Positions 41,190 through 53,606 are shown, counted from the first letter of the stretch. The stretch: 64,000 nucleotides of DNA from Paulinella micropora (GCA_019918135.1 WBZZ01002368.1:106001-170000), one strand, 5' to 3'. The notes: generated from the letters alone by a model not told the origin. Made by a program: numbers and translations.

Positions 41190-42680
41190 AAGGTGTTGAC
41201 AATGAACTGAAAGCCCTAAGGGAGTTGAAAACTTACGAATGGGTAACAGCCGATGTTGTCAAACGAGCCGGCGTGAAGCCTGTGGGTTTATTATGGGTTT
41301 ATAAAGTAAAGACAGACGATAAGGGAGTAAAATTCGTAAAGTCTCGACTATCTCTAAGAGGAGATCAGCTAGAACCCGGAATAAGCTATAACCCCAAACA
41401 GCTCTATGTCCCGTGTGCGAATCATAGGTCAGTTTTGTTGCTTTTCAAACTAGCGGTAAGTTCAGGAAACAAAGTCTACGCCGTTGACTTCAAAAACGCA
41501 TACCTCAATGCGTTGATGAAGGACCCGGTATATGCAAGAGCCCCTCCGGGAGTTACAGAGAAGGGCAAGGAAGGCATATTTCTCAAGATCACCAAAGCTC
41601 TGTATGCAAGAGATGGTACGATCTTTTCGCTGAACTTCTAAGAGAACTAGGATTTGAGCCCTTGAAAGCCGACCCGTGCATGTTCATACAAAAGGGAGTA
41701 CACGTGAGCAAGGCCATCATTGGCGTGTTCCAGTTGACGATCTTATCTTCGTAGCCCCCGATGAACGAGCTTACTCCAAATTTTGCGATAGCTTGGAGAA
41801 GCGATTCCCCATTAAACGTCTAGGATTAGCCAGGGAGTTCAAAGGTATGGAGATAGAACAGCGAAAGGGAGAGATAATAGTACATAAGAGAACTTACGCT
41901 AGAAAGGTTATTAAGCTCTTCGGGTACGCAGATAGCAAGCCAAGCGCTACCCCAGGTACCAAAGTCGACCCCGCGCCTATGCACGCCTCAGCTAGACTTA
42001 GGCAGTTCTCTATTGCCCAGATAGTCAGAAGTTTGCTTTTTCTAGCCAAAATGACTAGACCGGATATCAACGAAGCTGTAAACGCAGCAAGCGTATTACA
42101 AACCGTTGACGCAGGAGTAGCATATGCACGCCTAGGCAAGTGCATCCGATACCTGAAAAACTTACGGGCTTTGCGATTCAAATCGGGCGCAAGATCCGGA
42201 TTGGTTCAACAAATTTCCGTATATCCGGATGCGGCGCATAAGGCATGCATTAAAACGGGAAAATCAAGAACCGGTTACGTCATCTTAGTCGGCGGAAGCC
42301 CCGTTGCTTGGCTATCCAAGCGGCAAACCAAAGTTGCGTTGTCGTCGAATGACGCGGAAATCATTGCGGCCAATGAAGCTCTTCGGGAAATGATGGTGGT
42401 TAAAAATGTTTTGACTGAAATCGGTTTGGCGCAAAACAATCCCGTTGATGTCTTTGAGGACAATGCCCAAACAATTCTCGCAGCGCAGCGAGGACTCTCG
42501 GGACCGCGGACAAAACATCTACTCGTGGAGGAGCATTACTTGAACGAACTTGAGAGTAGCGGAATTGTCAAGTTCCGGAAAGTAGATACCCGTGAACAAA
42601 TCGCGGATGTATTGACTAAGTACCTTCCAAAAGATCAAATGGATTACTTGCTGAATAAGTTTATGATAAGGATGGAATAA
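41190..42680 (+). pseudogene. copia-1 reverse transcriptase and RNase H
   Basis: RT blocks ELKTYEWV, GLLWVYKVK, VYAVDFKNAYLNA (first catalytic Asp) and KITKALYA are followed by a frameshift near 41612. RWYDLFAELLRELGF continues in a second frame and a third frame from about 41690 has VPVDDLIFVAPDE, the YVDD-box equivalent. RNase H has VYPDAAHKACI (Asp), SSNDAEIIAANEA (Glu) and VFEDNAQT (Asp). It ends in EQIADVLTKYLPKD, typical of copia. Confidence 0.85.
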
Positions 42681-44146
42681 AAGCGATAACAGCTGTATTC
42701 ATTATATCGGTTTGCGAACTTAATCATTTGTCACGGAACGGGATTAGCGAAATCTCCCGCTCACGCACACATATCACACAAGTTATAGTGCGATGTAAGT
42801 CAAGCGCTTAAATGTATGAATGTATGGATGATAATGATGCAAGTAGCGGATAGGTCTTAGACACTACATGAGCAGTTTGATAGACGGTCTTGAACGCGTC
42901 TGCCACGCACGACAGAATAGGTCCAGGGGGAGCCAGCGCGTTTTCACAAAAGGTTAAGTCCACGGTCACATCTATTACATTTGACTAAACCTTTACATTA
43001 TTCAGGCGGCTCTACCCGAAATTCAAAATTCTGACAGTGAATTGATTCCAGAAAGACGACATCAGGTATCGAAACTTATATCTAATCATCATTTTCGGTA
43101 CAACATTTTCTCTGGAAATCACTAACTGCGCACAAACTTCACCTAATCATTACTATGCTAAGGTTAGTTGCATGATAAGTTGGACAGTACTAATTTGCAA
43201 TCAAATCTCAATTTCTGTGTAGTAATTTGCGTTTCATGAAAGTTGCTTACATATCGTTATAAGACATAATCGATTTGTGTATCATCATGCGAAAATTATG
43301 AAGTTCACGCAAGTCGCTGTGTCATTTCAATAGTACTAGACCTGTAAGGCAGGCAGTGAGCATGACTCACTATCAGGCATGTTCGTTATCATCATGGAAC
43401 TATAATTAGCGAGTATGCACCTCTCAGCTATCATTTAATAATAAATTTTATTTGAAAATAAGTATAAATCGTAACGGCTGTTTTTCAAAATATTCATGAA
43501 AAAGTTGATAAGTCAGATAGGTTGCATACAATAAATGTAGCAATTAGACGCAACAGAACGAGCGGCAACTGCGGCTGATGTTACGGAGGCTCGCTGAAGC
43601 ATTGGACTCGTACGACCCCCCCCTGGCTTCCTTTATGCCTTCGCCGCGCTGATGAAAGAGCGTTCATCAACCAGCAGATGGCCGACGCGACACATGACTA
43701 TTGACGACGGCTAAAGACGAACTCAATCATCGCACGAACATTGCTCCGACCGATCGCACCAATGGCGACGACCAACGCGACGACCGCCTCATGACCCGAG
43801 TCTCAACGTTGCGAGATGAAACATGAAGAATTACGCCCACTTACGGCAATGTTGCGAAGTTGAAGACGTATTGACTAATTAATGGCCCGTACTTCAATCA
43901 ATGCGTTAATCGAACGCGGTGACAGCGCTGTACTAAATGCACACACGAAACTAAAGATCGAAGGCGATTATACAGACCTCAGGGGGAGGTCACGTCAATT
44001 TTTCTTAATCGCAGTCACGTAACGTTACTGTTCAGTTACACTTCTTTCTGCGCGACAAATTTCTATATTTACTCGTAATATCAGTGTAGTTATTACAATC
44101 ATTACGCTTTGCCACTAATGCACGTAAATACCGAATTAAAGGGGAG
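42681..44146 (+). other. copia-1 3' untranslated region with polypurine tract
   Basis: About 1.47 kb without a recognisable gene between the Pol stop and the 3' LTR. Its last bases, AAAGGGGAG (44138-44146), are a standard polypurine primer directly abutting the LTR. Confidence 0.7.
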
Positions 44147-44603
44147 CGTTGCATCCGCTTTCATTTTGTAGTTAGATATTAACGTTTTTCCATTTTACTT
44201 ATCAGAATGGTCCGACAGTACTTACCTTTTATTAATTACGATTACCATTTTACTATTTATGGATAATCAATGACATAGGAATTATTTCTAGAAAGTCAGT
44301 TAACAGTCACCCATTACGTCGACCATAATCTAATAGTAGTGACGTGTCACGTCGATAGCGTAAAGTGTATATTGATTGTATATTCAGTAAAGTTCCGTTC
44401 GTATTGGTGGGAAGTACTGAAGGGATTAAATACTCACCGGTAATCAATCTGCCGGAATTACTGTTCTCACGAACAATCTGTCAATTGATTAGTAGGTTAT
44501 CAGTGTTACCGGATTCATCTCCGTGACACGCCTCTGCATCGCAATTCGTTTTCGGCCACTAAGTTCAGACTTAAGTTTATTCGGTTCAATACGGGTTTTA
44601 TCG
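44147..44603 (+). repeat. copia-1 3' LTR
   Basis: 457 bp, matching 35735-36193 apart from a few substitutions and a 2-base deletion (TATCGGA versus CAGA near 44200). Confidence 0.9.
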
Positions 44604-44608
44604 CAGCA
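44604..44608 (+). repeat. Target-site duplication CAGCA, right copy
   Basis: Identical to 35730-35734. Confidence 0.85.
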
Positions 44609-45146
44609 ATGTTTTGTATGCACGCATGACATGGAAAGTGAGAATGTGTTGTTGCGAGAGGCAGCTTATGGTCTGTTGGGAGGGCGATTTTGCGGGTTAC
44701 ATACAGATAAGGAAAGAGAGAGAGAGAAGGAAGCCTCAGGGATGGGGGAGCAAAACGATGATAGCACACTCAAACCGTTAGTTGAGAAGACAAAGCAAAA
44801 GAAGGCGAAGCGCTCAAAGCGCAGAAGTAAAAAGAAGAACGGAAAGGCCGGGATCGCCTCCGACAAGTCAAGCCCTTGTAAAGGGGAACACGCGGAAAGG
44901 GGCAGCGACGACCAGAGGCAAGACAGTGGGACGGACCGTGGCAGCGCAGCGACAGCGACTCGGACTCGGAGCGAAGATGGGTGGGGCGCGCGGCACACCT
45001 GTGGTTCTACGACCCGGGCGGCGGACTCAGGCGGCGGCACGTGGACTATGGGGAACCAGGTAGTTGACTGGTCTTCAAGGGGTCAAGGGAGCGGGGGAGC
45101 GCGCGGTGGGCGGCTCTACAACTCTGACTGTTACGCTCTATCATAA
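44609..45146 (+). pseudogene. 3' part of the ORF interrupted by copia-1
   Basis: Continues the frame of 35454-35734 with QCFVCTHDMESENVLLREA and a Lys/Arg-rich stretch, to the stop at 45144. Near 45000-45060 a different frame reads WFYDPGGGLRRRHVDYGEPG up to a CAG|GTAGTT donor-like site, so the natural 3' end may be spliced. Confidence 0.45.
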
Positions 45147-45149
45147 GTC

Positions 45150-46190
45150 GAGGTTTTGAGCGTGACTACATTTCAACTTGCAACTTGAGTCAGTACAGAG
45201 TTAGTGCATATAGTTGTTATTAATACTGAGTACGCCTCCGTTAATTTCTGAATAGGGCTGCAAAATATTTACCATCACATACGCAAGCCTGAGGTTAGTA
45301 GCATAAGGTAGATGGAGCAGTTATTCCTAAACTTGATAGGGGGAGCAATTGACAATTTATTAATTAATAATAGTATTTACTCATACCGGCCCACCCCAAG
45401 GACAATTACATATTTTACCTATATCACTCTGTGTAACGGTGAATTCAAAGATTGGCGGTCTGGGGTAGTGGCACTTAGTGAAGTGTCAGGAATTATTCAA
45501 ATATCTAAGTAAAGTAAAATAAGAACCCTCTCGTCTAGTGTCATAACATAATGGAGAAAACCACGAGTCGCAACTTCTTCTTGACTACAACCGGCACTCG
45601 GGGCATCCCCCTCCTACCGGTTTGCGACTTCCTACGAAGAAGAATTTAACAATATTGAACAATTCACGCCAGTCTAACTGCCGACGTCACACAAAAGATG
45701 TAACTCTAGAAATGGACACACGTAACGGACGTATATGTGTGAAAATGGTAATTGTAAAAACTGGTGCTACCAGTACCAGGATAAGTACTATCAATGACTT
45801 TATTAATAACTAATAATACTACGAACAGTAACGACTACTGCTAACGGATACTTGACCAATAAGGACATAATGGAGGAGAAAGTGTATAATTAATATTCCA
45901 TGTTTTAGGTATTGCTTATCTTTTATATTAATATCATTACCTTTTCTGATTAAAGTTTTGATTTAATCTATATGGCGGGATCTTATTAATATCCTTTTGT
46001 CTGAGTAAATATTTGAACTGGTGAACTGGGGAACTTACTGGGGGACGCCCTAGTTTGATCCCGAGCCACGACAAGCGGTCCAACTTCTTAAGAGCATATT
46101 CTCTGTTCTAATCCTGGCTGCCTTGCCAGCCACTTGCTTCTCCAGAGAGGACGGAGCAGGGGAAGGAAAAGGGGGAAGAGAAGGAGGAGG
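45150..46190. other. No recognisable gene
   Basis: AT-rich sequence with short ORFs only. Confidence 0.5.
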
Positions 46191-46222
46191 AGAGGAAAGG
46201 GGATTATTATTATTATTATTAT

Positions 46223-46488
46223 GGACACCGTGATAGCCCAGTGGTCAAGTTCTACCATCTGGGCCCTGTCGCCAGTTCGATTCCCGTCGGTGCCACCAGT
46301 ATTTTCATTGAACATACCGATCCGTCTGGACCAGTATTTTCATTGAACATACCGGCCCGTCTGGAAGTGTTGGAACTGCCCTTGCGGGGGTGTCATTAGA
46401 GCTTATCGTCAATTCTTCGTACTCCCCTCACGGGTGAGACGATGGAGGCGCATGTGCAGAAATGCATCAGCCACTGACAGAGAAGCAC

Positions 46489-46489
<1 letters not shown>
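46223..46489 (+). mobile_element. tRNA-derived SINE S1 (reference copy, long form)
   Basis: Box A TAGCCCAGTGG at 46234-46244 and box B AGTTCGATTCC at 46274-46284, spaced as in tRNA genes. The first 7 bases after the initial G (GACACCG) pair 6/7 with CGGTGCC at the end of the tRNA-like part, followed by ACCA. Then come a 35-bp segment in two tandem copies, a ~130-bp body ending in GAGAAGCACT, and an (ATT)n tail to 46551. RNA polymerase III transcription and LINE-driven copying are inferred. Confidence 0.9.
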
Positions 46490-46551
<62 letters not shown>

Positions 46552-46819
46552 GGACACCGTGATAGCCCAGTGGTCAAGTTCTACCATCTGGGCCCTGTCG
46601 CCAGTTCGATTCCCGTCGGTGCCACCAGTATTTTCATTGAACATACCGGTCTATTTCTGGACCAGTATTTTCATTGAACATACCGGCCCGTCTGGAAGTG
46701 TTGGAACTGCCCTTGCGGGGGTGTCATTAGAGCTTATCGTCAATTCTTCGTACTCCCCTCACGGGTGAGACGATGGAGGCGCATGTGCAGAAATGCATCA
46801 GCCATTGACAGAGAAGCAC

Positions 46820-46820
<1 letters not shown>
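46552..46820 (+). mobile_element. SINE S1, long form
   Basis: Complete. The first 35-bp unit has TCTATTTCTGG in place of CCGTCTGG. (ATT)n tail to 46912. Confidence 0.9.
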
Positions 46821-46912
<92 letters not shown>

Positions 46913-47143
46913 GGACACCGTGATAGGCCAGTGGTCAAGTTCTACCATCTGGGCCCTGTCGCCAGTTCGATTCCCGTCGGTGCCACCAGTATTTTCATTG
47001 AACATACCGGTCCGTCTGGAAGTGTTGGAACTGCCCGTGCGGGGGTGTCATTAGAGCCTATCGTCAATTCTTCGTACTCCCCTCACGGGTGAGACGATGG
47101 AGGCGCATGTGCAGATTTGCATCAGCAATTGACAGAGAAGCAC

Positions 47144-47144
<1 letters not shown>
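46913..47144 (+). mobile_element. SINE S1, short form
   Basis: Complete with one 35-bp unit; tail to 47178. Confidence 0.9.
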
Positions 47145-47178
<34 letters not shown>

Positions 47179-47350
47179 GGGAGTACATAGGCCATCGGTC
47201 CTTTCCATGGGCTGATTGGTATAAAGCTCCTAGAGTAATGTTCTATGCCGTCACTTCCTTTATTCCACCGATTGGTGTGGAGACTTTCCTTATGGAATGG
47301 AGGACTGGATGCACATGGCCTTTTGGCTCAGCAATTGGCAGGAGATACAC

Positions 47351-47351
<1 letters not shown>
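47179..47351 (+). mobile_element. Family S2 copy
   Basis: Plus orientation, inserted between S1 copies; tail to 47381. Confidence 0.85.
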
Positions 47352-47381
<30 letters not shown>

Positions 47382-47648
47382 GGACACCGTGATAGCCCAG
47401 TGGTCAAGTTCTACCATCTGGGCCCTGTCGCCAGTTCGATTCCCGTCGGTGCCACCAGTATTTTCATTGAACATACCGTTCCGTCTGGACCAGTATTTTC
47501 ATTGAACATACCGGTCCGTCTGGAAGTGTTGGAACTGCCCTTGCGGGGGTGTCATTAGAGCTTATCGTCAATTCTTCGTACTCCCCTCACGGGTGAGACG
47601 ATGGAGGCGCATGTGCAGAAATGTATCAGCCATTGACAGAGAAGCACT
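47382..47648 (+). mobile_element. SINE S1, long form
   Basis: Complete; tail to 47675. Confidence 0.9.
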
Positions 47649-47675
47649 ATTATTATTATTATTATTATTATTATT

Positions 47676-47926
47676 CCAGTGGTCAAGTTCTACCATCTGG
47701 GCCCTGTCGCCAGTTCGATTCCCGTCGGTGCCACCAGTATTTTCATTGTACATACCGATCCGTCTGGACCAGTATTTTCATTGAACATACCGGCCCGTCT
47801 GGAAGTGTTGGAACTGCCCTTGCGGGGGTGTCATTAGAGCTTATCGTCAATTCTTCGTACTCCCCTCACGGGTGAGACGATGGAGGCGCATGTGCAGAAA
47901 TGCATCAGCCATTGACAGAGAAGCAC

Positions 47927-47927
<1 letters not shown>
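47676..47927 (+). mobile_element. SINE S1, 5'-truncated long form
   Basis: Starts inside box A at CCAGTGGTCAAG. Tail to 47980. Confidence 0.85.
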
Positions 47928-47979
<52 letters not shown>

Positions 47980-47982
47980 GTT

Positions 47983-48214
47983 GGACACCGTGATAGCCCA
48001 GTGGTCAAGTTCTACCATCTGGGCCCTGTCGCCAGTTCGATTCCCGTCGGTGCCACCAGTATTTTCATTGAACATACCGGTCCGTCTGGAAGTGTTGGAA
48101 CTGCCCTTGCGGGGGTGTCATTAGAGCCTATCGTCAATTCTTCTTACTCCCCTCACGGGTGAGACGATGGAGGCGCATGTGCAGAAATGCATCAGCCATT
48201 GACAGAGAAGCACT
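47983..48214 (+). mobile_element. SINE S1, short form
   Basis: Complete; its tail changes from ATT to TAG repeats. Confidence 0.9.
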
Positions 48215-48344
48215 ATTAGTAGTAGTAGTAGTAGTAATAGTAGTAGTAGTAGTAGAGTAGTAGTAGTATGGTATTATTATTGGTAGTAGTATTGGTAGTA
48301 GTAGTAGTAGCCTGACGGTAGTACTAGTAGTAGTAGTAGTATTT

Positions 48345-48395
<51 letters not shown>

Positions 48396-48407
48396 CAGCA
48401 GCAGTAG

Positions 48408-48469
<62 letters not shown>

Positions 48470-48553
48470 ACTACTACCACTACCACTACTACTACTACTG
48501 CTGCTGCTGCTACTACTACTACTGCTGCTACTACTACTACTACTGCTGCTGCT

Positions 48554-48623
<70 letters not shown>
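48215..48623. repeat. Compound (TAG)n-(CTA/CTG)n-(TAG)n repeat
   Basis: TAG-type triplets to about 48405, CTA/CTG triplets to 48553, then TAG triplets to 48623. The arms are mutually complementary, allowing alternative long hairpins. Confidence 0.9.
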
Positions 48624-48779
48624 AGGGAGCAGAAGCAATATGGGAAGGAGAAAGAGGCGAAGGAGGAGAAGAAGAAGGAGGAGAAGAAGAAGGAGAAGGA
48701 GAAGGAGGAGAAGAAGAAGGAGGAAAAGAGAAGGAGAAGGAGAAGCAGCAGACTGCTTCTCTTCCTTCTTCTTTTTCTC
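48624..48779. repeat. Polypurine GAA/GGA block then pyrimidine block
   Basis: An almost all-purine stretch (48624-48745) is followed by CT-rich sequence. Open Arg/Lys frames here are low complexity. Confidence 0.8.
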
Positions 48780-49155
48780 CTTCCTTTCCTCCTTTCCCTC
48801 CCTCTTCGTATTATTTGCAACAGGAGCTCCTGTAGACTGTCCTGGCTGAAAGTTGTGTGAGAACCTGCAGAACTTGCGTTCGCAACGCCCTCTCGTAAAG
48901 TCTTTACAGATCACCTTGAGAAATCAAGGTCTTCGGATTTCGTTGTGAAGCTCGACTTGGAGCAGATAGAGAAACTGCTGCGGGGACAGGAGAAGGGTCA
49001 GAAGAGGTACGGTAATAACTACCACTAGGTTGTCTGGTCCCACGCGAGGGGCCAGGGGTCCAGTTTGGGCGAAAGGCACAAGAAGAAGTCTCGTTCTGGG
49101 CAAGGTTCAAGCCAGATGAAAGAACAGGGGTCTCATTCTGGATTCCATTACGCAC
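48780..49155 (-). CDS. Fragment or exon of a CCCH zinc-finger protein
   Basis: Minus-strand CKDFTRGRCERKFCRFSH (48909-48855) is a C-x7-C-x4-C-x3-H finger as in RNA-binding proteins, followed by Lys/Glu-rich sequence. An upstream Ser/Pro/Arg-rich stretch (49155-48925) is in a neighbouring frame and could be joined by an intron or a frameshift. Gene limits are not defined. Confidence 0.5.
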
Positions 49156-50171
49156 GACTCCCTTCTCTTGCTCCCCATACTCTTTCTCTTCCTCTCTCTC
49201 TGCCTCCTCCTCCTTTTTCTCCTGCTCTTCCTTCTTCTCCTCCTCATTCTCCTATTACCAATCGTTCTACTATCAACGTTGCTTGCAAAAAATCTTATCA
49301 CGCTTTATATCATGCTGGGACTCAACCCCAGCTTTAAAACCTTTTTTTATTACGACCCTCGTTCTATAATATTATAATGCATTTGTGCACGAGGTTGTCT
49401 ACCACAACTGTTTACCTTTGTGTGCTGCCATTCTTTCTTGTTTTCGTAACTCTCCGTGCTTGATTTCATTTTCCCATTTTATTTTTCCTTTTACCCCCTT
49501 TTTTCATGTATATATATATATAGGAATCGGCACGATTATTCATATGTAGCTTACTACAAGCGTTCTCTATACTCGCACTTGGCAGGGTTTTTGGTCTCGT
49601 AACAGAATGAGTAAGCGCCAAGTTGAGTTGGTGAAAATAACTAAGCTTTGCTGCCGGTCCAGCAGGCAGTAGGCAGGGTATGGGTTTGCTACTAGAAGCA
49701 GAGTAGCGGCGACATACATAGTATTACCCCTGCCGCCCCGGGGCCATCAATCGTTCAGGCACGAGCATGCCCGAAGTTTGACTAGTACATGGGTGATTTC
49801 ATGCATGTTCATGCGCTTGTCCCGTCTAAGCGCAAATGTTTTCGTGGATGCCGACAGCGTAGAAATTGGTACATCAGCGGCCCCTGCCCGGTGGCCGCCA
49901 GCGGTAGGTGGTGGCGCTGCCACTAGAAGCTGTAGCTTAGTGTGAAGAAACTTTGCATTACTCAGCGACATTGCCCTTAGGTCAGTACATACCTCTCACT
50001 GCCTCGAGCCCTGCCCCGCCGTCGCCAAGGCTGGTTCATGCCTATTTTATACGCACATCGTGTGCTCTGCTTGCCGGTAGGGGTGGCTCGCTTGGCGACG
50101 GCGGGCTAGATTTAGGCCGACATAGGAGGATAATATTATATTATAGTTATAACTTGGTCCTGAACACAGCA
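49156..50171. other. No clear gene
   Basis: CT-rich sequence to 49260, a (TA)n at about 49509-49522 and a 74-codon minus-strand ORF (49747-49971) without support. Confidence 0.4.
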
Positions 50172-52760
50172 TTACTGCAAAACGGCCGCGTTGCTGATGA
50201 AATCTTTCTGAATTTCTGATAGCTTGGACTGGAAGAATGCGATATGTTCTTCAGGCACGGTCATGGCATGTACGTCCTCTCCATTCGGCCCGGCGCCGCC
50301 CTCCACTCGCCAGCCCCGCATCAGTGCAGCCACTTCCTCCGGTGACAACTTCACCAGCTCCAATAGGTCGTCAAAATAAGAGGAATGCAACCTTTCTCCA
50401 TACCTGACCGAGCAGCCATCACAACTCTGAGATGTCATAATAGTGAAACGGTATGCGGACCTCTGCGCGAACTTGATCATGTCGGCCCTTGCCATGAAAG
50501 CACGAAACATGAACTTGCCGCGCTCCGCGTCCTGGTCCAACAAGATGCCGTTGGACCGAATGATCTGGGTCTTGTCCTTCACCTGCACCATGTACACCAC
50601 AAGGACATTGAGGTAGAGACATCGTTTCAAGGCAACCTCCATGCGAACCCTGCGTTGGAGCCAAGCGAGTTCTGCCTGATGCCCACGGTGTCTTCTGGAT
50701 AGGTAGAGGCAATAGAGCGCCATCAACACCACCAGGGACCAGAGTAAGAGCACGTTGCGGGTGTAACTGGTAGCAGACAGAACATAATGTGAAAGAAAGG
50801 AATACATCCAATGCGTGAAGTGGAGACATAGGAGAGGGAGTCCACCTCAGCAAGAAGGCAAACCAGGCAGGCCCGCTCTCGAGCCACACGAAGAAGACAT
50901 CGATAGGGGTGGAGCCCAAGTGCGGCCCACACTGCACCTCACGCTTGAGAAAGAGTGTGTACGGAATGATGCAGATAGCCAATGTCACGATCATGGTGCC
51001 TGTTAGAAAACACCAGAAGAGTAAAGGCGCCAAAAGCAAGCATGTATACGTGTGCAACAGTTGATCCGTGGAAAGTGAAGTTTTGACTGTCAACATGTGA
51101 AAGCAAATGTACGGAATGATGCAGATAGCCAATGTCACGATCATGGTGCCTGTTAGAAAACACCAGAAGAGTAAAGGCGCCAAAAGAAAGCATGTATACG
51201 TGTGCAACAGTTGATCCGTGGAAAGTGAAGTTTTGACTGTCAACATGTGAAAGCAAACGTAAGTTGTGCGGAAAGATGGGAGGGGGAAAAGGTGGAGGAG
51301 GCAAGGAGGGAGGGAGGGGGGGGGGGGGGGGGGGGGGGGGTTTAGAGGCGACCTCGAAAGTATCGGATCTGTTTGTCCACGCCCATGGGCTTGATTGGCG
51401 GCCGCGAGTACCACCGTACCTGCACACGAACCCAACCTTTGCGCACCAAGCACAAGTCAAAGATATGATTGTAAGATGAACCTGTCGTGTTTTAGCCGTG
51501 ATGAGCAGAAAGTTGTGAGGGACTGCCAAAAGCTGCGAACAGAAAAAGCCATGCTCGACTTTACACAGAATGAATACACTGGAAGGTGTCTTACTGTTGA
51601 CCGACCAACATATTCAGATCAAAGGTCACGAAGCAAGCAAGACAAGATACGGTGGGAGGGATGGAGATAGTGGCGGGGCGGACCGGCAGGAGGGGACAGA
51701 AGGGAGCACCTGCCCAAAAAAGCGCCTGCCTGTACCTGTCCAATTTCATTTGATATAAATATCTGAAAATATGAGACGCTGGGCTGACATGATGTCAATG
51801 AGCTCCTTAGGGATGTTATATTCCCGCTTGTATTTGTCCTGCCGCAGCACCTGAAAATCCGCGTCCAGCTCGCTGACACAGCACATCGCACGGGCATAGT
51901 ATGGATGCGAAGTATATTTGAGCATATACACAGAAAAACAGGTAGACAGATGATTAGATCGATAGGAAACAGAACAAAAAAGCTTTCATTCTTGTTTACC
52001 TCTGCGGCTGCGTGCCAAAGTCTGCGGCGGAGACGTAAGTGAAATGGCCAGAATCGTAGCAAAGTGCGCGTCGGATCAGCCATAACCTACACCACATGCA
52101 CGTACACGCAACATGCGAATTCAGGTGACTGTATATATGTTATACATTTACATTCACACCTACATACATGGATCTCGTCCAGGCTTTTCTCGAGCACCCA
52201 ACGAGACAGACACATTATGGATGTATTTTCAATCCCATCTACTGGCAGCCATCGAGTGCGGAGCCTTGGTGTCTTTGTGCACTCACCGCAGAACAAGCAA
52301 GCCGTCACAGACCTGACGGGATTATATACGAGCGAAACGGTCAGCTCGATCAAAAAGTCTATCATCACCTGCCAGGCCACAAGTAGCAGGCATATGCTGA
52401 GTAATAGCATCAGGCAAATCACGATGGAAATTCAAATGGTAAAATATGAATCAGTAACCAACGCGGAATGTCAGGTTACTTACAAGGTTCCAGTAGATGA
52501 TGCCAACCATAGTCTCGTTGCATATCGCTCCTTCAGCTGACTGCAGGCAAATATCAAAGTGCAAACTCTTCCAAAGCAACTTGTTTGCATCACAAGGCAT
52601 TTCGCTCACTTTGGGCGCTCTGACTGGGATTATCAGTGCTTTGATGTTGAGGTAGATAGACGGTCATCGAGTTGAGCATATTACCTTTTGGGTTTCGAGG
52701 TAAAGCGTCTGGAAGAGCACGACTACCACGTAGGCCATGCGTGACAGAAAAAGTCGCATG
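50172..52760 (-). CDS. Multi-exon multi-membrane-span protein
   Basis: Minus-strand coding pieces: a start-side segment near 52740-52680 with AYVVVVLFQTLYLETQ; MLLLSICLLLVAWQVMIDFL (52420-52180); a short piece near 52080-52004; SELDADFQVLRQDKYKREY (51925-51770); membrane segments at 51250-50960 (LLLAPLLFWCFLTGTMIV); WFAFLLRW (about 50860); and a last part (50807-50172) starting with two hydrophobic helices and ending in a soluble ~150-residue domain. Exon limits were not all resolved and one frame change is needed near 50810. A transporter, channel or receptor-like protein is possible; the family was not recognised. Confidence 0.5.
50959..51258 (-). repeat. Exact in-frame 150-bp tandem duplication
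   Basis: ACGGAATGATGCAGATAGCC recurs at 50961 and 51111. The two 150-bp units differ at only about one position until the outer edge and duplicate a 50-residue membrane segment in frame. Confidence 0.9.
51317..51341. repeat. G homopolymer run
   Basis: About 24 consecutive G residues in a purine-rich tract; length may be unreliable. Confidence 0.85.
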
Positions 52761-52833
52761 AAAGTCACACGGAATCGCTCCAATGCCCTGGGAGCAGCGG
52801 GCACCAGGTGGAGCAAACGCAGAAACAGCGACC

Positions 52834-53262
<429 letters not shown>

Positions 53263-53293
53263 TGATGATAATAATAATAATAATAAAAATAAT

Positions 53294-53525
53294 AGTGCTT
53301 CTCTGTCAATGGCTGATGCAAATCTGCACATGCGCCTCCATCGTCTCACCCGTGAGGGGAGTACGAAGAATTGACGATAGGCTCTAATGACACCCCCGCA
53401 CGGGCAGTTCCAATACTTCCAGACGGACCGATATGTTCAATGAAAATACTGGTGGCACCGACGGGAATCGAACTGGCGACAGGGCCCAGATGGTAGAACT
53501 TGACCACTGGGCTTTCACGGTGTCC
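53294..53525 (-). mobile_element. SINE S1, short form
   Basis: Complete; tail at 53186-53293 includes ATG and AAC interruptions. Confidence 0.9.

Positions 53526-53605
<80 letters not shown>

Positions 53606-53606
<1 letters not shown>

Larger units (their letters stand above)
35735..44603 (+). mobile_element. Full-length Ty1/copia LTR retrotransposon (copia-1)
   Basis: 8869 bp bounded by LTRs of 459 and 457 bp, flanked by a 5-bp duplication. The order Gag, protease, integrase, RT, RNase H identifies copia. By eye the LTRs differ at about seven positions plus one 2-base indel, so insertion is fairly recent, yet the coding frames are broken in several places. Confidence 0.95.

Noticed and set aside
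46224..46298. A tRNA gene
   Set aside because: Boxes A and B and an acceptor-like stem are present, but the anticodon and T arms do not pair properly and the same head occurs in about two dozen SINE copies.
46396..48162. Many ORFs of 60-110 codons with poly-Ile, poly-Tyr, poly-Asn or poly-Leu flanked by the same short peptides
   Set aside because: They are translations of SINE bodies and their (ATT)n tails in all frames, repeated at every copy.
46223..48214. CRISPR-like appearance: repeated units separated by short spacers
   Set aside because: Repeats are 230-270 bp with Pol III boxes and the spacers are (ATT)n of varying length, so this is a SINE chain in a eukaryotic genome.
48134..48820. 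Ser/Tyr/Leu homopolymer ORFs on the minus strand
   Set aside because: Read-outs of the TAG/CTA/CTG triplet mosaic and the polypurine block.
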